Part shown: in pieces, positions 26,619-34,918 of the stretch | Numbering within the stretch: position 1 is the first letter of the stretch | How the letters are laid out: the number at the start of each line of letters is the position of its first letter | DNA from: Stenotrophomonas sp. ATCM1_4 | GTDB taxonomy: Bacteria > Pseudomonadota > Gammaproteobacteria > Xanthomonadales > Xanthomonadaceae | Direction: 5' to 3' | DNA: 64,000 bases | Assembly: GCF_004348115.1 (NCBI RefSeq) | Contig: NZ_QPFB01000001.1 | Span: forward strand, 3,178,028-3,242,027 | Position numbers and translations under genes: made by a program | The notes under the pieces: model-generated | Told to the model about the DNA's origin: nothing | The model's database searches: none | What the model saw: only the letters and a program-made list of their open reading frames with translations

Positions 26619-29234
26619 TCAACTGGCAGAAGCTTCCAGGAAGTCCTGCGCGAAGCGTTGCAGGACGCCGCCGGCTTCGTAGATGGCCACTTCCTCGTCC
26701 GAATCCAGACGGCAGGTGACCGGCACGTTCACCGTGCTGCCGTCCTTGCGGTGAATCACCAGCGTCAGATCGGTACGCGGCTGGCGCGCGCCGATGACAT
26801 CGAAGGCTTCGGTGCCGTCAATGCCCAGCGTGTTGCGGTCGGTGCCCGGCTTGAACTCCAGCGGCAGCACGCCCATGCCGATCAGGTTGGTGCGGTGGAT
26901 GCGCTCGAAGCCTTCGGCGGCGATGGCCTCCACGCCGGCCAGGCGCACGCCCTTGGCGGCCCAGTCGCGCGAGCTGCCCTGGCCGTAGTCGGCACCGGCG
27001 ATGATGATCAACGGCTGCTTGCGCTCCATGTAGGTTTCAATGGCTTCCCACATGCGCATGACCTTGCCTTCCGGCTCCACGCGCGCCAGCGAACCCTGCT
27101 TCACGCTGCCATCGTCGTTGCGCACCATCTCGTTGAACAGCTTCGGGTTGGCGAAGGTGGCGCGCTGCGCGGTGAGGTGGTCGCCGCGGTGGGTGGCGTA
27201 GGAATTGAAGTCTTCTTCCGGCAGGCCCATCTTGGCCAGGTACTCACCAGCCGCGCTGGAGCGCAGGATCGCGTTGGACGGCGACAAGTGGTCGGTGGTG
27301 ATGTTGTCCGGCAGCACCGCCAGCGGGCGCATGCCCTGCAGCGTACGCTCACCGGCCAGCGCGCCCTCCCAGTACGGCGGGCGGCGGATGTAGGTGCTCT
27401 GCGGGCGCCAGTCATACAGCGGGCTGACCGGCGCGCCGTGCTCGACGCGCACGTTGAACATCGGGCTGTAGACGCTGCGGAACTGCTCCGGCTTGACCGC
27501 CGCCTTCACCACCGCGTCGATCTCGGCATCGCTCGGCCAGATGTCCTTCAGGCGCACGTCGTTGCCATCGGCATCCACGCCCAACACGTCCTTCTCGATG
27601 TCGAAGCGCACCGTGCCGGCGATCGCATAGGCGATGACCAGCGGCGGCGAGGCCAGGAAGGCCTGCTTGGCGTACGGATGGATGCGGCCATCGAAGTTGC
27701 GGTTGCCCGACAGCACCGCGGTCGAGTACAGGTCGCGGTCGATGATTTCCTGCTGGATCTTCGGGTCCAGCGCGCCGCTCATGCCGTTGCAGGTGGTGCA
27801 GGCGAAGGCGACGATGCCGAAGCCCAGCTTCTCCAGCTCCGGCAGCAGGCCGGCTTCCTCCAGGTACAGCTGCACCGCCTTGGAACCCGGCGCCAGCGAC
27901 GACTTCACCCACGGCTTGCGCAGCAGGCCGCGCGCATTGGCGTTGCGCGCCAGCAGGCCGGCGGCGATCACGTTGCGCGGGTTGGAGGTGTTGGTGCAGC
28001 TGGTGATGGCGGCGATGATCACCGCGCCATCGGGCATCAGTCCCTGGGCTTCCTCGTTCCTGCCGCTTTCCAGCTTGGCTTCGTCGGCGATGCCGCGCTC
28101 GGCCAGGTCCGACACCGGCAGGCGCCGATGCGGGTTGCTCGGGCCGGCCATGTTGCGGACCACGCTGGACAGGTCGAACTCCAGCACGCGTTCGTACTGG
28201 GCGGTGGCCAGCGCATCGGCCCACAGGCCGGTGGTCCTTGCGTAATTCTCGACCAGCGCCACCTGGGCTTCCTCGCGGCCGGTCAGGCGCAGGTAATCCA
28301 GGGTCTGCTGGTCGATGTAGAACATCGCCGCGGTGGCGCCGTACTCCGGGCACATGTTGGAGATGGTGGCGCGGTCACCGATGGTCAGCGCCGCCGCGCC
28401 TTCACCGAAGAACTCCAGCCATGCGCCCACCACGCGCTCCTTGCGCAGGAACTCGGTCAGGGCCAGCACCACGTCGGTGGCGGTGATGTTGGGCTTCGGC
28501 TTGCCGGTCAGCTTGACGCCGACGATGTCGGGCAGGCGCATCCACGACGCACGGCCGAGCATCACGTTCTCTGCTTCCAGGCCGCCCACGCCGATGGCGA
28601 TCACGCCCAGCGCATCCACGTGCGGGGTGTGGCTGTCGGTACCCACGCAGGTATCCGGGAACGCCACGCCGCCCTGCTGGTAGATCACCGGCGACATTTT
28701 CTCCAGGTTGATCTGGTGCATGATGCCGTTGCCCGGCGGGATCACGTCCACGTTCTCGAAGGCCAGCTTGGTCCAGTCGATGAAATGGAAGCGGTCCTCG
28801 TTGCGACGGTCCTCGATGGCGCGGTTCTTCTCGAACGCCTGCGGGTCGAAGCCGCCGCATTCCACCGCCAGCGAGTGGTCCACGATCAGCTGCACCGGCA
28901 CCACAGGGTTCACCTTGGCCGGGTCGCCGCCCTTGTCGGCGATGGCATCGCGCAGGCCGGCCAGGTCGACCAGCGCGGTCTGGCCGAGAATGTCGTGGCA
29001 GACCACGCGGGCCGGGAACCACGGGAAGTCGAGGTCGCGCTTGCGCTCGATCAGCTGCGTGAGCGAATCGGTGAGCATGGCCGGGTCGCAGCGGCGCACC
29101 AGGTTCTCGGCCAGCACGCGCGCGGTATACGGCAGCGTGGCATAGGCACCGGGCGCGATCGCATCCACAGCGGCCTGTGCGTCGAAGTAGTCCAGCGTGC
29201 TGCCGGGGAGATGCTTGCGGTAATCGGTGTTCAT
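26619..29234 (-). CDS. acnD: AcnD, Fe/S-dependent 2-methylcitrate dehydratase
   Basis: An 871-residue aconitase-superfamily enzyme that dehydrates 2-methylcitrate in propionate breakdown, replacing PrpD. The [4Fe-4S] ligands are visible in AAITSCTNTSNPRN and FACTTCNGMSGAL. The cluster and substrate domain shows VGTDSHTPHVDALGVIAIGVGGLEAE split across the active site, and the swivelling C-terminal domain has GADYGQGSSRDWAAKG. The start MNTDYRKHLPGSTLDYFDA gives the usual AcnD length; an in-frame extension upstream encodes a Lys/Glu/Gln-rich string from a hexamer repeat and is rejected. prpF is downstream, prpC upstream. Confidence 0.97.
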   Translation of the reverse strand: MNTDYRKHLPGSTLDYFDAQAAVDAIAPGAYATLPYTARVLAENLVRRCDPAMLTDSLTQLIERKRDLDFPWFPARVVCHDILGQTALVDLAGLRDAIADKGGDPAKVNPVVPVQLIVDHSLAVECGGFDPQAFEKNRAIEDRRNEDRFHFIDWTKLAFENVDVIPPGNGIMHQINLEKMSPVIYQQGGVAFPDTCVGTDSHTPHVDALGVIAIGVGGLEAENVMLGRASWMRLPDIVGVKLTGKPKPNITATDVVLALTEFLRKERVVGAWLEFFGEGAAALTIGDRATISNMCPEYGATAAMFYIDQQTLDYLRLTGREEAQVALVENYARTTGLWADALATAQYERVLEFDLSSVVRNMAGPSNPHRRLPVSDLAERGIADEAKLESGRNEEAQGLMPDGAVIIAAITSCTNTSNPRNVIAAGLLARNANARGLLRKPWVKSSLAPGSKAVQLYLEEAGLLPELEKLGFGIVAFACTTCNGMSGALDPKIQQEIIDRDLYSTAVLSGNRNFDGRIHPYAKQAFLASPPLVIAYAIAGTVRFDIEKDVLGVDADGNDVRLKDIWPSDAEIDAVVKAAVKPEQFRSVYSPMFNVRVEHGAPVSPLYDWRPQSTYIRRPPYWEGALAGERTLQGMRPLAVLPDNITTDHLSPSNAILRSSAAGEYLAKMGLPEEDFNSYATHRGDHLTAQRATFANPKLFNEMVRNDDGSVKQGSLARVEPEGKVMRMWEAIETYMERKQPLIIIAGADYGQGSSRDWAAKGVRLAGVEAIAAEGFERIHRTNLIGMGVLPLEFKPGTDRNTLGIDGTEAFDVIGARQPRTDLTLVIHRKDGSTVNVPVTCRLDSDEEVAIYEAGGVLQRFAQDFLEASAS

Positions 29235-29375
29235 GGCTGGCCTGTGAGGGTCTGGGCTTGCTGGTGTGCTTTGGGTTGTGCGCGAATGCAGCAAACCCAC
29301 AGCAGCACATGGAATCTGAGGTATCCCTTCTCCCGTGTGCGGGGGAAGGTGCCCGGAGGGCGGATGGGGGGAGCT

Positions 29376-29405
29376 TTGCTCTTGCTCTTGCTCTTGCTCT
29401 TGCTT
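29376..29405. repeat. Hexanucleotide tandem repeat (TTGCTC)4
   Basis: Four perfect TTGCTC units are followed by a degenerate TTGCTT. Such short repeats are prone to slippage and copy-number variation. It lies about 140 bp upstream of the acnD start, in its leader. Confidence 0.85.
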
Positions 29406-29469
29406 GAGCTCCAGCTTTGCTTCGCTTTTTTTTACGGGCTTGAAGCTTGCTCCACGTGCCAGGAGCCTC

Positions 29470-29507
29470 CCCTCACCCCAACCCCTCTCCCGCAAGCGGG
29501 AGAGGGG
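29470..29507. repeat. Dispersed intergenic palindrome (CCCTCACCCCAA family), copy 2
   Basis: CCCTCACCCCAACCCC is followed by TCTCCCGCAAGCGGGAGA and GGGG, with a 7-bp-plus perfect stem. It shares most of its bases with copy 1 at 26498-26535. It lies 62 bp downstream of prpC on the operon strand. Confidence 0.7.
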
Positions 29508-29568
29508 CTAAGTTTTCCGCGAGCGGGAGAGGAGCTTTGTCTTCCGTGCGGGAGACTTTCTGCGCGCC

Positions 29569-30726
29569 TTACGCGCGCTTGTCCAATGGCACGAAGGCCT
29601 GGTCTTCCGGGCCGGTGTAGTTCGCGCTCGGTCGGATGATCTTGCCGTCGATGCGCTGCTCGATGATGTGCGCGCTCCAGCCGGCGGTACGCGCGATCAC
29701 GAACAACGGGGTGAACATCGCGGTCGGCACGCCCATCATGTGGTAGCTGACGGCGCTGAACCAATCCAGATTCGGGAACATCTTCTTGATGTCCCACATC
29801 ACCGACTCCAGGCGCTCGGCGATGTCGTACATCTTCATGTTTTCCTGCTCGGCCGACAGCTCGCGCGAGACCTCCTTGATCACCTTGTTGCGCGGATCGG
29901 ACACGGTGTAGACCGGGTGGCCGAAGCCGATGACCACTTCCTTGCGCTCCACGCGCGCCTTGATGTCGGCCTCGGCCTCGTCCGGCGTCTCGTAGCGCTT
30001 CTGCACCTCGAAGGCGACTTCATTGGCACCGCCATGCTTGGGCCCGCGCAGGGCGCCGATGCCGCCGGTGATGGCGCTGTACATGTCGCTGCCGGTGCCG
30101 GCGATGACGCGGCAGGCAAAGGTCGAAGCGTTGAATTCATGCTCGGCGTACAGGATCAGGCTGGTGTGCATCGCCTTGACCCACGACTCGCGCGGCTGCT
30201 CGCCGTGCAGCAGGTGCAGGAAGTGGCCGCCGATGGAGTCGTCGTCGGTTTCCACGTCGATGACCTTACCGTTGTGGCTCCAGTGGTACCAGTACAGCAG
30301 CATCGAGCCCAGCGAAGCCATCAGCTTGTCGGCGATGTCACGCGCGCCCGGGTGGTTGTGGTCGTCCTTCTCCGGCGACACGCACCCCATCACCGACACG
30401 CCGGTGCGCATCACGTCCATCGGGTGGGCCGACGGCGGCAGTTCTTCCAGCGCGGCCTTGACCGCCGCCGGGATGCCACGCAGCGCCTTCAGCTTGGCCT
30501 TGTAGGCGCGCAGTTCGGCCTTGTTCGGCAGCTTGCCGTGCACCAGCAGGTGGGCGATTTCCTCGAACTCGCTGGTGTTGGCCAGGTCCAGGATGTCGTA
30601 ACCGCGGTAGTGCAGGTCGTTGCCGCTGCGACCGACCGTGCACAGCGCGGTGTTGCCGGCGGCGGTGCCGGACAGGGCGACGGACTTCTTCGGCTTGAAC
30701 GCCGGGGCGGCGGTGGATTCAGACAT
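29569..30726 (-). CDS. prpC: 2-methylcitrate synthase
   Basis: PrpC condenses propionyl-CoA with oxaloacetate. The 385-residue citrate-synthase-fold enzyme keeps the catalytic residues: His in [17 protein letters not shown], His in [14 protein letters not shown], the substrate-binding [13 protein letters not shown] and Asp in [13 protein letters not shown]. The N-terminus [20 protein letters not shown] is typical of PrpC, which is shorter than GltA. It lies 141 bp after prpB, with repeats in the gap. Confidence 0.96.
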   Translation of the reverse strand: MSESTAAPAFKPKKSVALSGTAAGNTALCTVGRSGNDLHYRGYDILDLANTSEFEEIAHLLVHGKLPNKAELRAYKAKLKALRGIPAAVKAALEELPPSAHPMDVMRTGVSVMGCVSPEKDDHNHPGARDIADKLMASLGSMLLYWYHWSHNGKVIDVETDDDSIGGHFLHLLHGEQPRESWVKAMHTSLILYAEHEFNASTFACRVIAGTGSDMYSAITGGIGALRGPKHGGANEVAFEVQKRYETPDEAEADIKARVERKEVVIGFGHPVYTVSDPRNKVIKEVSRELSAEQENMKMYDIAERLESVMWDIKKMFPNLDWFSAVSYHMMGVPTAMFTPLFVIARTAGWSAHIIEQRIDGKIIRPSANYTGPEDQAFVPLDKRA

Positions 30727-30759
30727 GGTGTGAACCTCGATCAGATGCGGATGTGGAAG

Positions 30760-30860
30760 CCCCTCTCCCACCGGGAGAGGGGTTGGGGAGAGGGTACGAA
30801 TGCGAGGAATCGCACCCTCATCCGGCGCTACGCGCCACCTTCTCCCAACGGGAGAAGGGG
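30760..30860. repeat. Two dispersed palindromes between prpC and prpB
   Basis: The first (30760-30794) is CCCCTCTCCCACCGGGAGAG plus GGGTTGGGGAGAGGG, the inverted form of the CCCTCACCCCAA family. The second (30815-30860) is CCCTCATCCGGCGCTACGCG followed by CCACCTTCTCCCAACGGGAG and AAGGGG. Both can form hairpins in the operon mRNA. Confidence 0.7.
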
Positions 30861-30867
30861 CCAGGGA

Positions 30868-31752
30868 CTACTTCTTCGCAGCAAACGTCCTGTCCAGGCT
30901 GCGCTCGAATTCGTGGTAACCAATCCGGTCGTACAGCTCCTCGCGGGTCTGCATCGTGTCCACCACATTACGCTGGTGGCCATCACGGCGGATGGCTTCG
31001 TAGACGTTCTCGGCCGCCTTGTTGGCCGCGCGGAACGCCGACAGCGGGAACAGCTGGATCGCAACGCCCGAAGCAGCCAGCTCATCGCGGCTGAACAGCG
31101 GCGTGGCCCCGAATTCAGTGATATTGGCCAGCAGCGGCACCTTCACCGCGTCGGCGAAGCGCTTGTAGGTTTCCAGGTCATAGGCAGCCTCGGCGAAGAT
31201 GCCATCGGCGCCGGCCTCGACGCAGGCGATGGCACGCTCGATGGCCGCGTCCACGCCTTCCATCTGGATCGCGTCGGTGCGGGCGATCAGGAAGAAATCC
31301 GGGTCGGTCTTGGCATCGGCCGCCGCCTTCACGCGGTCCACCATTTCACCCTGCGACACAATCTCCTTGCCCGGGCGGTGGCCGCAACGCTTGGCCCCCA
31401 CCTGGTCCTCGATGTGGCAGGCCGCGGCACCGGCCTTGATCAGCGACTTCACCGTGCGCGCGATGTTGAACGCACTCGGGCCGAAGCCGGTGTCGATGTC
31501 CACCATCAGCGGCAGGTCGCACACATCGGTGATGCGGCGCACGTCGATCAGCACGTCTTCCAGGGTGTTGATGCCCAGGTCCGGCAGGCCCAGCGAGCCG
31601 GCCGCGACGCCGCCGCCGGACAGGTAGATGGCCCGGTAGCCGGCGCGCTTGGCCAGCAGGGCGTGGTTGGCGTTGATCGCGCCGATCACCTGCAGCGGCG
31701 ATTCGGCAGCCAGTGCGGCGCGGAAGGCGGCGCCGGCGGAAGAAAGACTCAT
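30868..31752 (-). CDS. prpB: 2-methylisocitrate lyase
   Basis: PrpB splits 2-methylisocitrate into succinate and pyruvate, the last step of the methylcitrate cycle. The 294-residue PEP-mutase/isocitrate-lyase fold enzyme has the metal-site region [17 protein letters not shown], the catalytic Cys motif [12 protein letters not shown] and [11 protein letters not shown]. It is the first gene of the operon; a ribosome-binding-like AAGGAG lies just upstream of the ATG. The divergent gene across a 114-bp promoter region encodes a likely regulator. Confidence 0.97.
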   Translation of the reverse strand: MSLSSAGAAFRAALAAESPLQVIGAINANHALLAKRAGYRAIYLSGGGVAAGSLGLPDLGINTLEDVLIDVRRITDVCDLPLMVDIDTGFGPSAFNIARTVKSLIKAGAAACHIEDQVGAKRCGHRPGKEIVSQGEMVDRVKAAADAKTDPDFFLIARTDAIQMEGVDAAIERAIACVEAGADGIFAEAAYDLETYKRFADAVKVPLLANITEFGATPLFSRDELAASGVAIQLFPLSAFRAANKAAENVYEAIRRDGHQRNVVDTMQTREELYDRIGYHEFERSLDRTFAAKK

Positions 31753-31796
31753 GGCATGGCTCCTTGCGTGGCGGAGGCGACGATGCCATTCCGCTA

Positions 31797-31852
31797 TGAC
31801 AAACAATCTGTCACTATCGGACTCATTGATCAATCTTGATTCAATAAATCAA
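31797..31852. promoter_or_regulatory. Cluster of three palindromes in the prpB/regulator promoter region
   Basis: In a markedly AT-rich 114-bp divergent region I find TGACA-N7-TGTCA (31797-31813), the perfect palindrome ATTGATCAAT (31825-31834) and the perfect inverted repeat TTGATT-CAATA-AATCAA (31836-31852). They lie between prpB and the divergent helix-turn-helix gene, where an operator is expected. No -35/-10 pair could be assigned with confidence. Binding by the adjacent protein is inference. Confidence 0.6.
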
Positions 31853-31866
31853 CCTATTGAAAGCGC

Positions 31867-33096
31867 ATGACCGATAACGCCGAGAACGACCTGCTGTCCG
31901 CCAGCGATGTCTGCACCCTGCTCGGGATCAGCCCGGCCACGCTGTACGCCTATGTCAGCCGTGGCCAGCTCAGCTCGCGACCGGGCGCGGACCAGCGCAG
32001 CCGGGTGTACCTGCGCGCCGAGGTCGAGCGACTGGCTCAGCGCAAGCGAGCCGGCCGTGGCGCGGCGCGGGGGGCTGCGCAGAGCCTGGACCGTGGCCTG
32101 CCGGTACTGGAAACCGGCATCTCGCTGATCCAGCCGGATTCGCCCTATTACCGCGGCCGCTCGGCGGTCGCGGCGGCGCAGGACGGGGCGACCCTGGAAG
32201 ACACCGCGCGGCTGCTGTGGGACTGCGAGGAACTGGACCCTTTCACGCCCCAGCCGCCGCCGCATTGGCCGGAGCGGATTGCCCCGCTGGCGCTGGACGG
32301 ATCACTTCCACCGCTGGAGCGGGCCATGGCCTGCCTGCCGCTGCTGGCATTGGGACAGCGTCAGTCGCTCAACGCCGCCGCGCCGGTGCGCCGCGAGGTA
32401 GCCGCGGCACTGTTGCGCCAGAACGCCGCGCTGCTGGTCGGCGTGCAACCGGATGCGCGCCCGGTGCATCGCCTGCTGGCCGACAGCTGGTGCGCCGGGG
32501 ACGAGGGTTTTGCCGAGGTGGTACGCACCGCATTGGTGGTGTGCGCCGACCATGAGCTCAATGTGTCGGCCTTTGCTGCGCGCGTGGTGGCCTCCACCGG
32601 CGCGCACCTGCACGCCACCGTCTGCGCCGGCCTGGCCGCGATGTCCGGGCCGCGCCATGGCGGTGCCACCGCACGCGCGCATGCGCTGTTGCTGGATGCA
32701 CAGGCCAGCGGCGCGGCGGCGGAGTTCATCGCCGGTCGCTGGCGGCGCGGCGACGACCTGCCGGGGTTCAACCATGTGCTGTACCCGCAGGGCGACCCGC
32801 GCGGTGCCGAAGTCCTGCGCGTGCTGCGTGGATTACGCGGTGGCACGCCGGCGATGCAGCACATCGAGAGCGTGCTGGCGGCCACCGAGGAGCACAGTGG
32901 CCAGCACCCCAACATCGACGGCCTGCTGGCGGCGATCTGCTACGCCTATGGCCTGCCCGGCGCGCACGCGCTGGTGATGTTCGCCACCGCCCGGCTGGCC
33001 GGCTGGCTGGCGCACGCCCTGGAGCAGCAGGCGCTGGGTACGCTGATCCGGCCACGCGCGCGTTACACCGGCGTGGTCCCCGGCAAGCCCGCGTAG
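31867..33096 (+). CDS. Helix-turn-helix/citrate-synthase-like fusion, probable regulator of the prp operon
   Basis: A 409-residue fusion. Residues about 8-62 form a MerR/excisionase-like helix-turn-helix (SASDVCTLLGISPATLYAYV, then a basic wing SRVYLRAEVERLAQRKRA). The rest (about 78-405) aligns by motif with citrate and methylcitrate synthases. The catalytic positions are kept: His229 (ADHELNVSAFAARVV), His264 (GPRHGGATARA) and Asp351 (HPNIDGLLAAICYAYG). The third active-site loop is changed from GFGHPVY in the neighbouring PrpC to GFNHVLY. It is divergent from prpB. The context suggests a DNA-binding sensor of a methylcitrate-cycle metabolite, but residual enzyme activity is possible. No PrpR-type sigma-54 regulator is present nearby. 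Confidence 0.82.
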   Translation: MTDNAENDLLSASDVCTLLGISPATLYAYVSRGQLSSRPGADQRSRVYLRAEVERLAQRKRAGRGAARGAAQSLDRGLPVLETGISLIQPDSPYYRGRSAVAAAQDGATLEDTARLLWDCEELDPFTPQPPPHWPERIAPLALDGSLPPLERAMACLPLLALGQRQSLNAAAPVRREVAAALLRQNAALLVGVQPDARPVHRLLADSWCAGDEGFAEVVRTALVVCADHELNVSAFAARVVASTGAHLHATVCAGLAAMSGPRHGGATARAHALLLDAQASGAAAEFIAGRWRRGDDLPGFNHVLYPQGDPRGAEVLRVLRGLRGGTPAMQHIESVLAATEEHSGQHPNIDGLLAAICYAYGLPGAHALVMFATARLAGWLAHALEQQALGTLIRPRARYTGVVPGKPA

Positions 33097-33119
33097 GCGC
33101 GGCCGAGGCTGCTCCTACC
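33097..33119. repeat. REP-type repeat overlapping a stop codon
   Basis: On the minus strand it reads GGTAGGAGCAGCC followed by TCGGCCGCGC, a variant of the CAGGAGCGACC family at 17694 and 20138. It fills the whole gap between two convergent genes, and the stop codon of the BtuF-like gene (TAG) falls inside its head. Confidence 0.45.
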
Positions 33120-33906
33120 GACGACTCCAGGCCTGGATGATCGCCGCGATGGTCTGCACGCCATCGGTCAACGCTGCAGGGCCCGGCTGCAGGATCAGCG
33201 GCGACTTGATTTCGTGCAGCTGGCCATCACGCACGGCGTTGATTGCTGCCCAGCCCGGACGTGCGGCGACCCGCTCGGGGCGGAACTTCTTGCCGCACCA
33301 CGAGCCGATGATGATGTCCGGGTTGCGCGCGATCACCGGATCACCGTTGGCCAGGATCCGCGCCTTGGCCAGCGGCTCGCGCGACAGCTCGGGGAACACA
33401 TCGTCGCCGCCGGCGATGGTCACCAGTTCGGCACCCCACTGGATGCCGGTGATGATCGGCTCATCCCATTCTTCCACGTACACGCGCGGCCGCTGCGGCA
33501 ACCGCGCGGCCTGCGCGGCGATGTCATCCAGCCCGCGCTGCAGGCTGTCGGCATAGGCATTGGCACGCGCGGCCACGCCCACCAGCCCGCCGAGCCGGCG
33601 GATGTAATCAAGGATGCCGGCCACGCTGCGGTGGTTGGCGATCCATACCTCCACGCCATGCCGGATCAATTCGGCGGCGATATCGGCCTGGATGTCGGAG
33701 AAGCCGATCGCCAGGTCCGGTTTGAGCTTGAGGATCTCCCCCACCTTGGCGCTGGTGAAGGCACTGACCTTGGGCTTGTCGCGCCGTGCTTGCGGTGGCC
33801 GCACGGTGAAGCCGCTGATGCCGACGATGCGCTCCTGCTCACCGAGCGCGTACAGGGTTTCGGTCGGCTCCTCGGTGAGGCAGACGATGCGACGCGGGCC
33901 AATCAT
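33115..33906 (-). CDS. BtuF-type cobalamin/iron-siderophore binding-domain protein without signal peptide
   Basis: A 263-residue protein with the bilobal periplasmic-binding fold of BtuF/FhuD: RIVCLTEEPTETLYALGEQERIVGISG at the start, KVGEILKLKPDLAIGFSD, a long connecting helix and PDIIIGSWCGKKFRPERVAA. No signal peptide or lipobox is present, because the conserved domain begins at residue 4, so it should be cytoplasmic unless the start is wrong; the 4-bp ATGA overlap with the upstream gene supports this start. Family annotation is usually cobalamin-binding protein, but without an adjacent BtuCD transporter that role is uncertain. Confidence 0.78.
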   Translation of the reverse strand: MIGPRRIVCLTEEPTETLYALGEQERIVGISGFTVRPPQARRDKPKVSAFTSAKVGEILKLKPDLAIGFSDIQADIAAELIRHGVEVWIANHRSVAGILDYIRRLGGLVGVAARANAYADSLQRGLDDIAAQAARLPQRPRVYVEEWDEPIITGIQWGAELVTIAGGDDVFPELSREPLAKARILANGDPVIARNPDIIIGSWCGKKFRPERVAARPGWAAINAVRDGQLHEIKSPLILQPGPAALTDGVQTIAAIIQAWSRR

Positions 33907-34250
33907 GGGCTTGCGAACTCCGTGCTATCGACGAACACCGCCGGGGTGTTCCAGGGATGATGGGCGGCAATGCCCTGCGTCAGCAGGCGTTGCAGGCGCC
34001 CGGGATCGCGCGGGATGCAGAACTCCAGCCGCACGCTGGGCTCGCGTACCAGTTCGCCGGACCGGCCGGATGCGCTGGCCGTGCCGTCCAGCACGCGGAA
34101 CTGTTCCCGGCCCGGCGCCGATTCCCACATGCCGGCCGCGTAGCCGCCGGCGGCCAGCGGGTCCACGGACAGGATGCCGGCCTTCAACGCCTCCAGGTGC
34201 GCGGGCGGCACGAACACGGTGATGCGGTAGACCGGATGCAGCTTCATCAT
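33903..34250 (-). CDS. Small NIF3/YqfO-like (CutA-fold) protein
   Basis: A 115-residue protein starting MMKLHPVYRITVFVPPAHLE. The pattern (PPAHLEALKAGILSVDPLAAGGYAAGMW, then LEFCIPRDPGRLQRLLTQGI and a terminal AHHPWNTPAVFV) matches the small ferredoxin-like module found alone or inserted in NIF3/YqfO proteins. Function is unknown; metal or ligand binding has been suggested for the fold. Its stop codon overlaps the start of the BtuF-like gene (ATGA), so the two are coupled. It is 27 bp downstream of pdxH. Confidence 0.7.
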   Translation of the reverse strand: MMKLHPVYRITVFVPPAHLEALKAGILSVDPLAAGGYAAGMWESAPGREQFRVLDGTASASGRSGELVREPSVRLEFCIPRDPGRLQRLLTQGIAAHHPWNTPAVFVDSTEFASP

Positions 34251-34277
34251 TGCCCCGCCATCGTCAGCCACCGCAAC

Positions 34278-34877
34278 TCAAGGGAACAGCATCCGCTTGC
34301 TCCACTGCCCGGCCGCATCGGCCTCGTAGCACCAGCGCTCATGCAGGCGGAAGTCGGCGCCATACCAGAACTCGATGCGCTGCGGCACCACGCGGATGCC
34401 ACTCCAGCCGTCCGGGCGCGGCACGTCCCGCCCTTCGAACTGGGCCTCGAACCGGGCCAGGCGTTGCTCGAACGCCTCGCGCGAGGCCAGCGGCTGCGAC
34501 TGCACCGAGGCCCACGCGCCGATCTGGCTCATGCGCGGGCGCGAGGCGAAGTACGCGTCGGCCTCGGCCGGCGCGACCAGCTGCGCGTCGCCTTCGATCC
34601 GCACCTGGATGCCGGCCTCGCGCAGGCTGCGCCACAGGAACAGCAACGCCAGCGCGCGGTTCTCGTGCAGCTCGCGTCCCTTGCGGCTGTCCAGGTGCGT
34701 GTAGAACACGAAACCGCGCTCGTCGAAGGCCTTCAGCAGCACCGTGCGTGCCGAGGGACGGCCGTTGATGTCGGCGGTGGCCACCGTCATCGCGGTGGCA
34801 TCGATTTCGGCACCGGCTTTTGCCTCGTCAAACAATGCGGCGAAAGTCGTAAGTGCTTCGGCGTAAAGATCGGTCAT
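34278..34877 (-). CDS. pdxH: Pyridoxamine/pyridoxine 5'-phosphate oxidase
   Basis: PdxH makes pyridoxal 5'-phosphate from PNP or PMP using FMN and oxygen. The 199-residue product contains [40 protein letters not shown] (FMN contacts), [13 protein letters not shown] and the C-terminal signature [18 protein letters not shown]. The start is the ATG giving [12 protein letters not shown]; more upstream codons fall in the divergent promoter. It leads a probable three-gene unit with the NIF3-like and BtuF-like genes. Confidence 0.96.
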   Translation of the reverse strand: MTDLYAEALTTFAALFDEAKAGAEIDATAMTVATADINGRPSARTVLLKAFDERGFVFYTHLDSRKGRELHENRALALLFLWRSLREAGIQVRIEGDAQLVAPAEADAYFASRPRMSQIGAWASVQSQPLASREAFEQRLARFEAQFEGRDVPRPDGWSGIRVVPQRIEFWYGADFRLHERWCYEADAAGQWSKRMLFP

Positions 34878-34906
34878 GAGCGGCTTCGTACGGCAGGGGT
34901 TTGAGC

Positions 34907-34912
34907 TATTGT
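34907..34912 (+). promoter_or_regulatory. -10-like hexamer placed for a leaderless start
   Basis: TATTGT ends six bases before the ATG of the P-loop kinase gene, so transcription would begin at or near the start codon. No good -35 is seen. Confidence 0.3.
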
Positions 34913-34918
34913 GGCGGC

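Larger units (their letters stand above)
29235..29568. other. Repeat-filled intergenic region between prpC and acnD
   Basis: This 334-bp gap has no gene I can support. It contains a dispersed palindrome at 29325-29370 (CCCTTCTCCCG...CGGGGGAAGG with GCCCGGAGGGCGGATGGGG), a hexamer repeat at 29376-29405 and a second palindrome at 29470-29507, with a partial copy ending near 29533. The gap is large for an operon, so acnD-prpF may partly depend on an internal promoter or on mRNA stabilised by these hairpins. Confidence 0.7.

Noticed and set aside
29235-29495. Lys/Glu/Gln-rich N-terminal extension of AcnD
   Set aside because: It is the translation of the hexamer repeat and palindromes; the accepted start gives normal AcnD length.
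26658-29639. 993-codon plus-strand open frame opposite acnD
   Set aside because: Antisense shadow of a certain gene; no motif and biased composition (His, Arg, Gln).
26498-30860. CRISPR-like array in the repeats of the prp operon
   Set aside because: Copies are few, irregularly spaced and separated by whole genes; no unique spacers of constant length and no cas genes.
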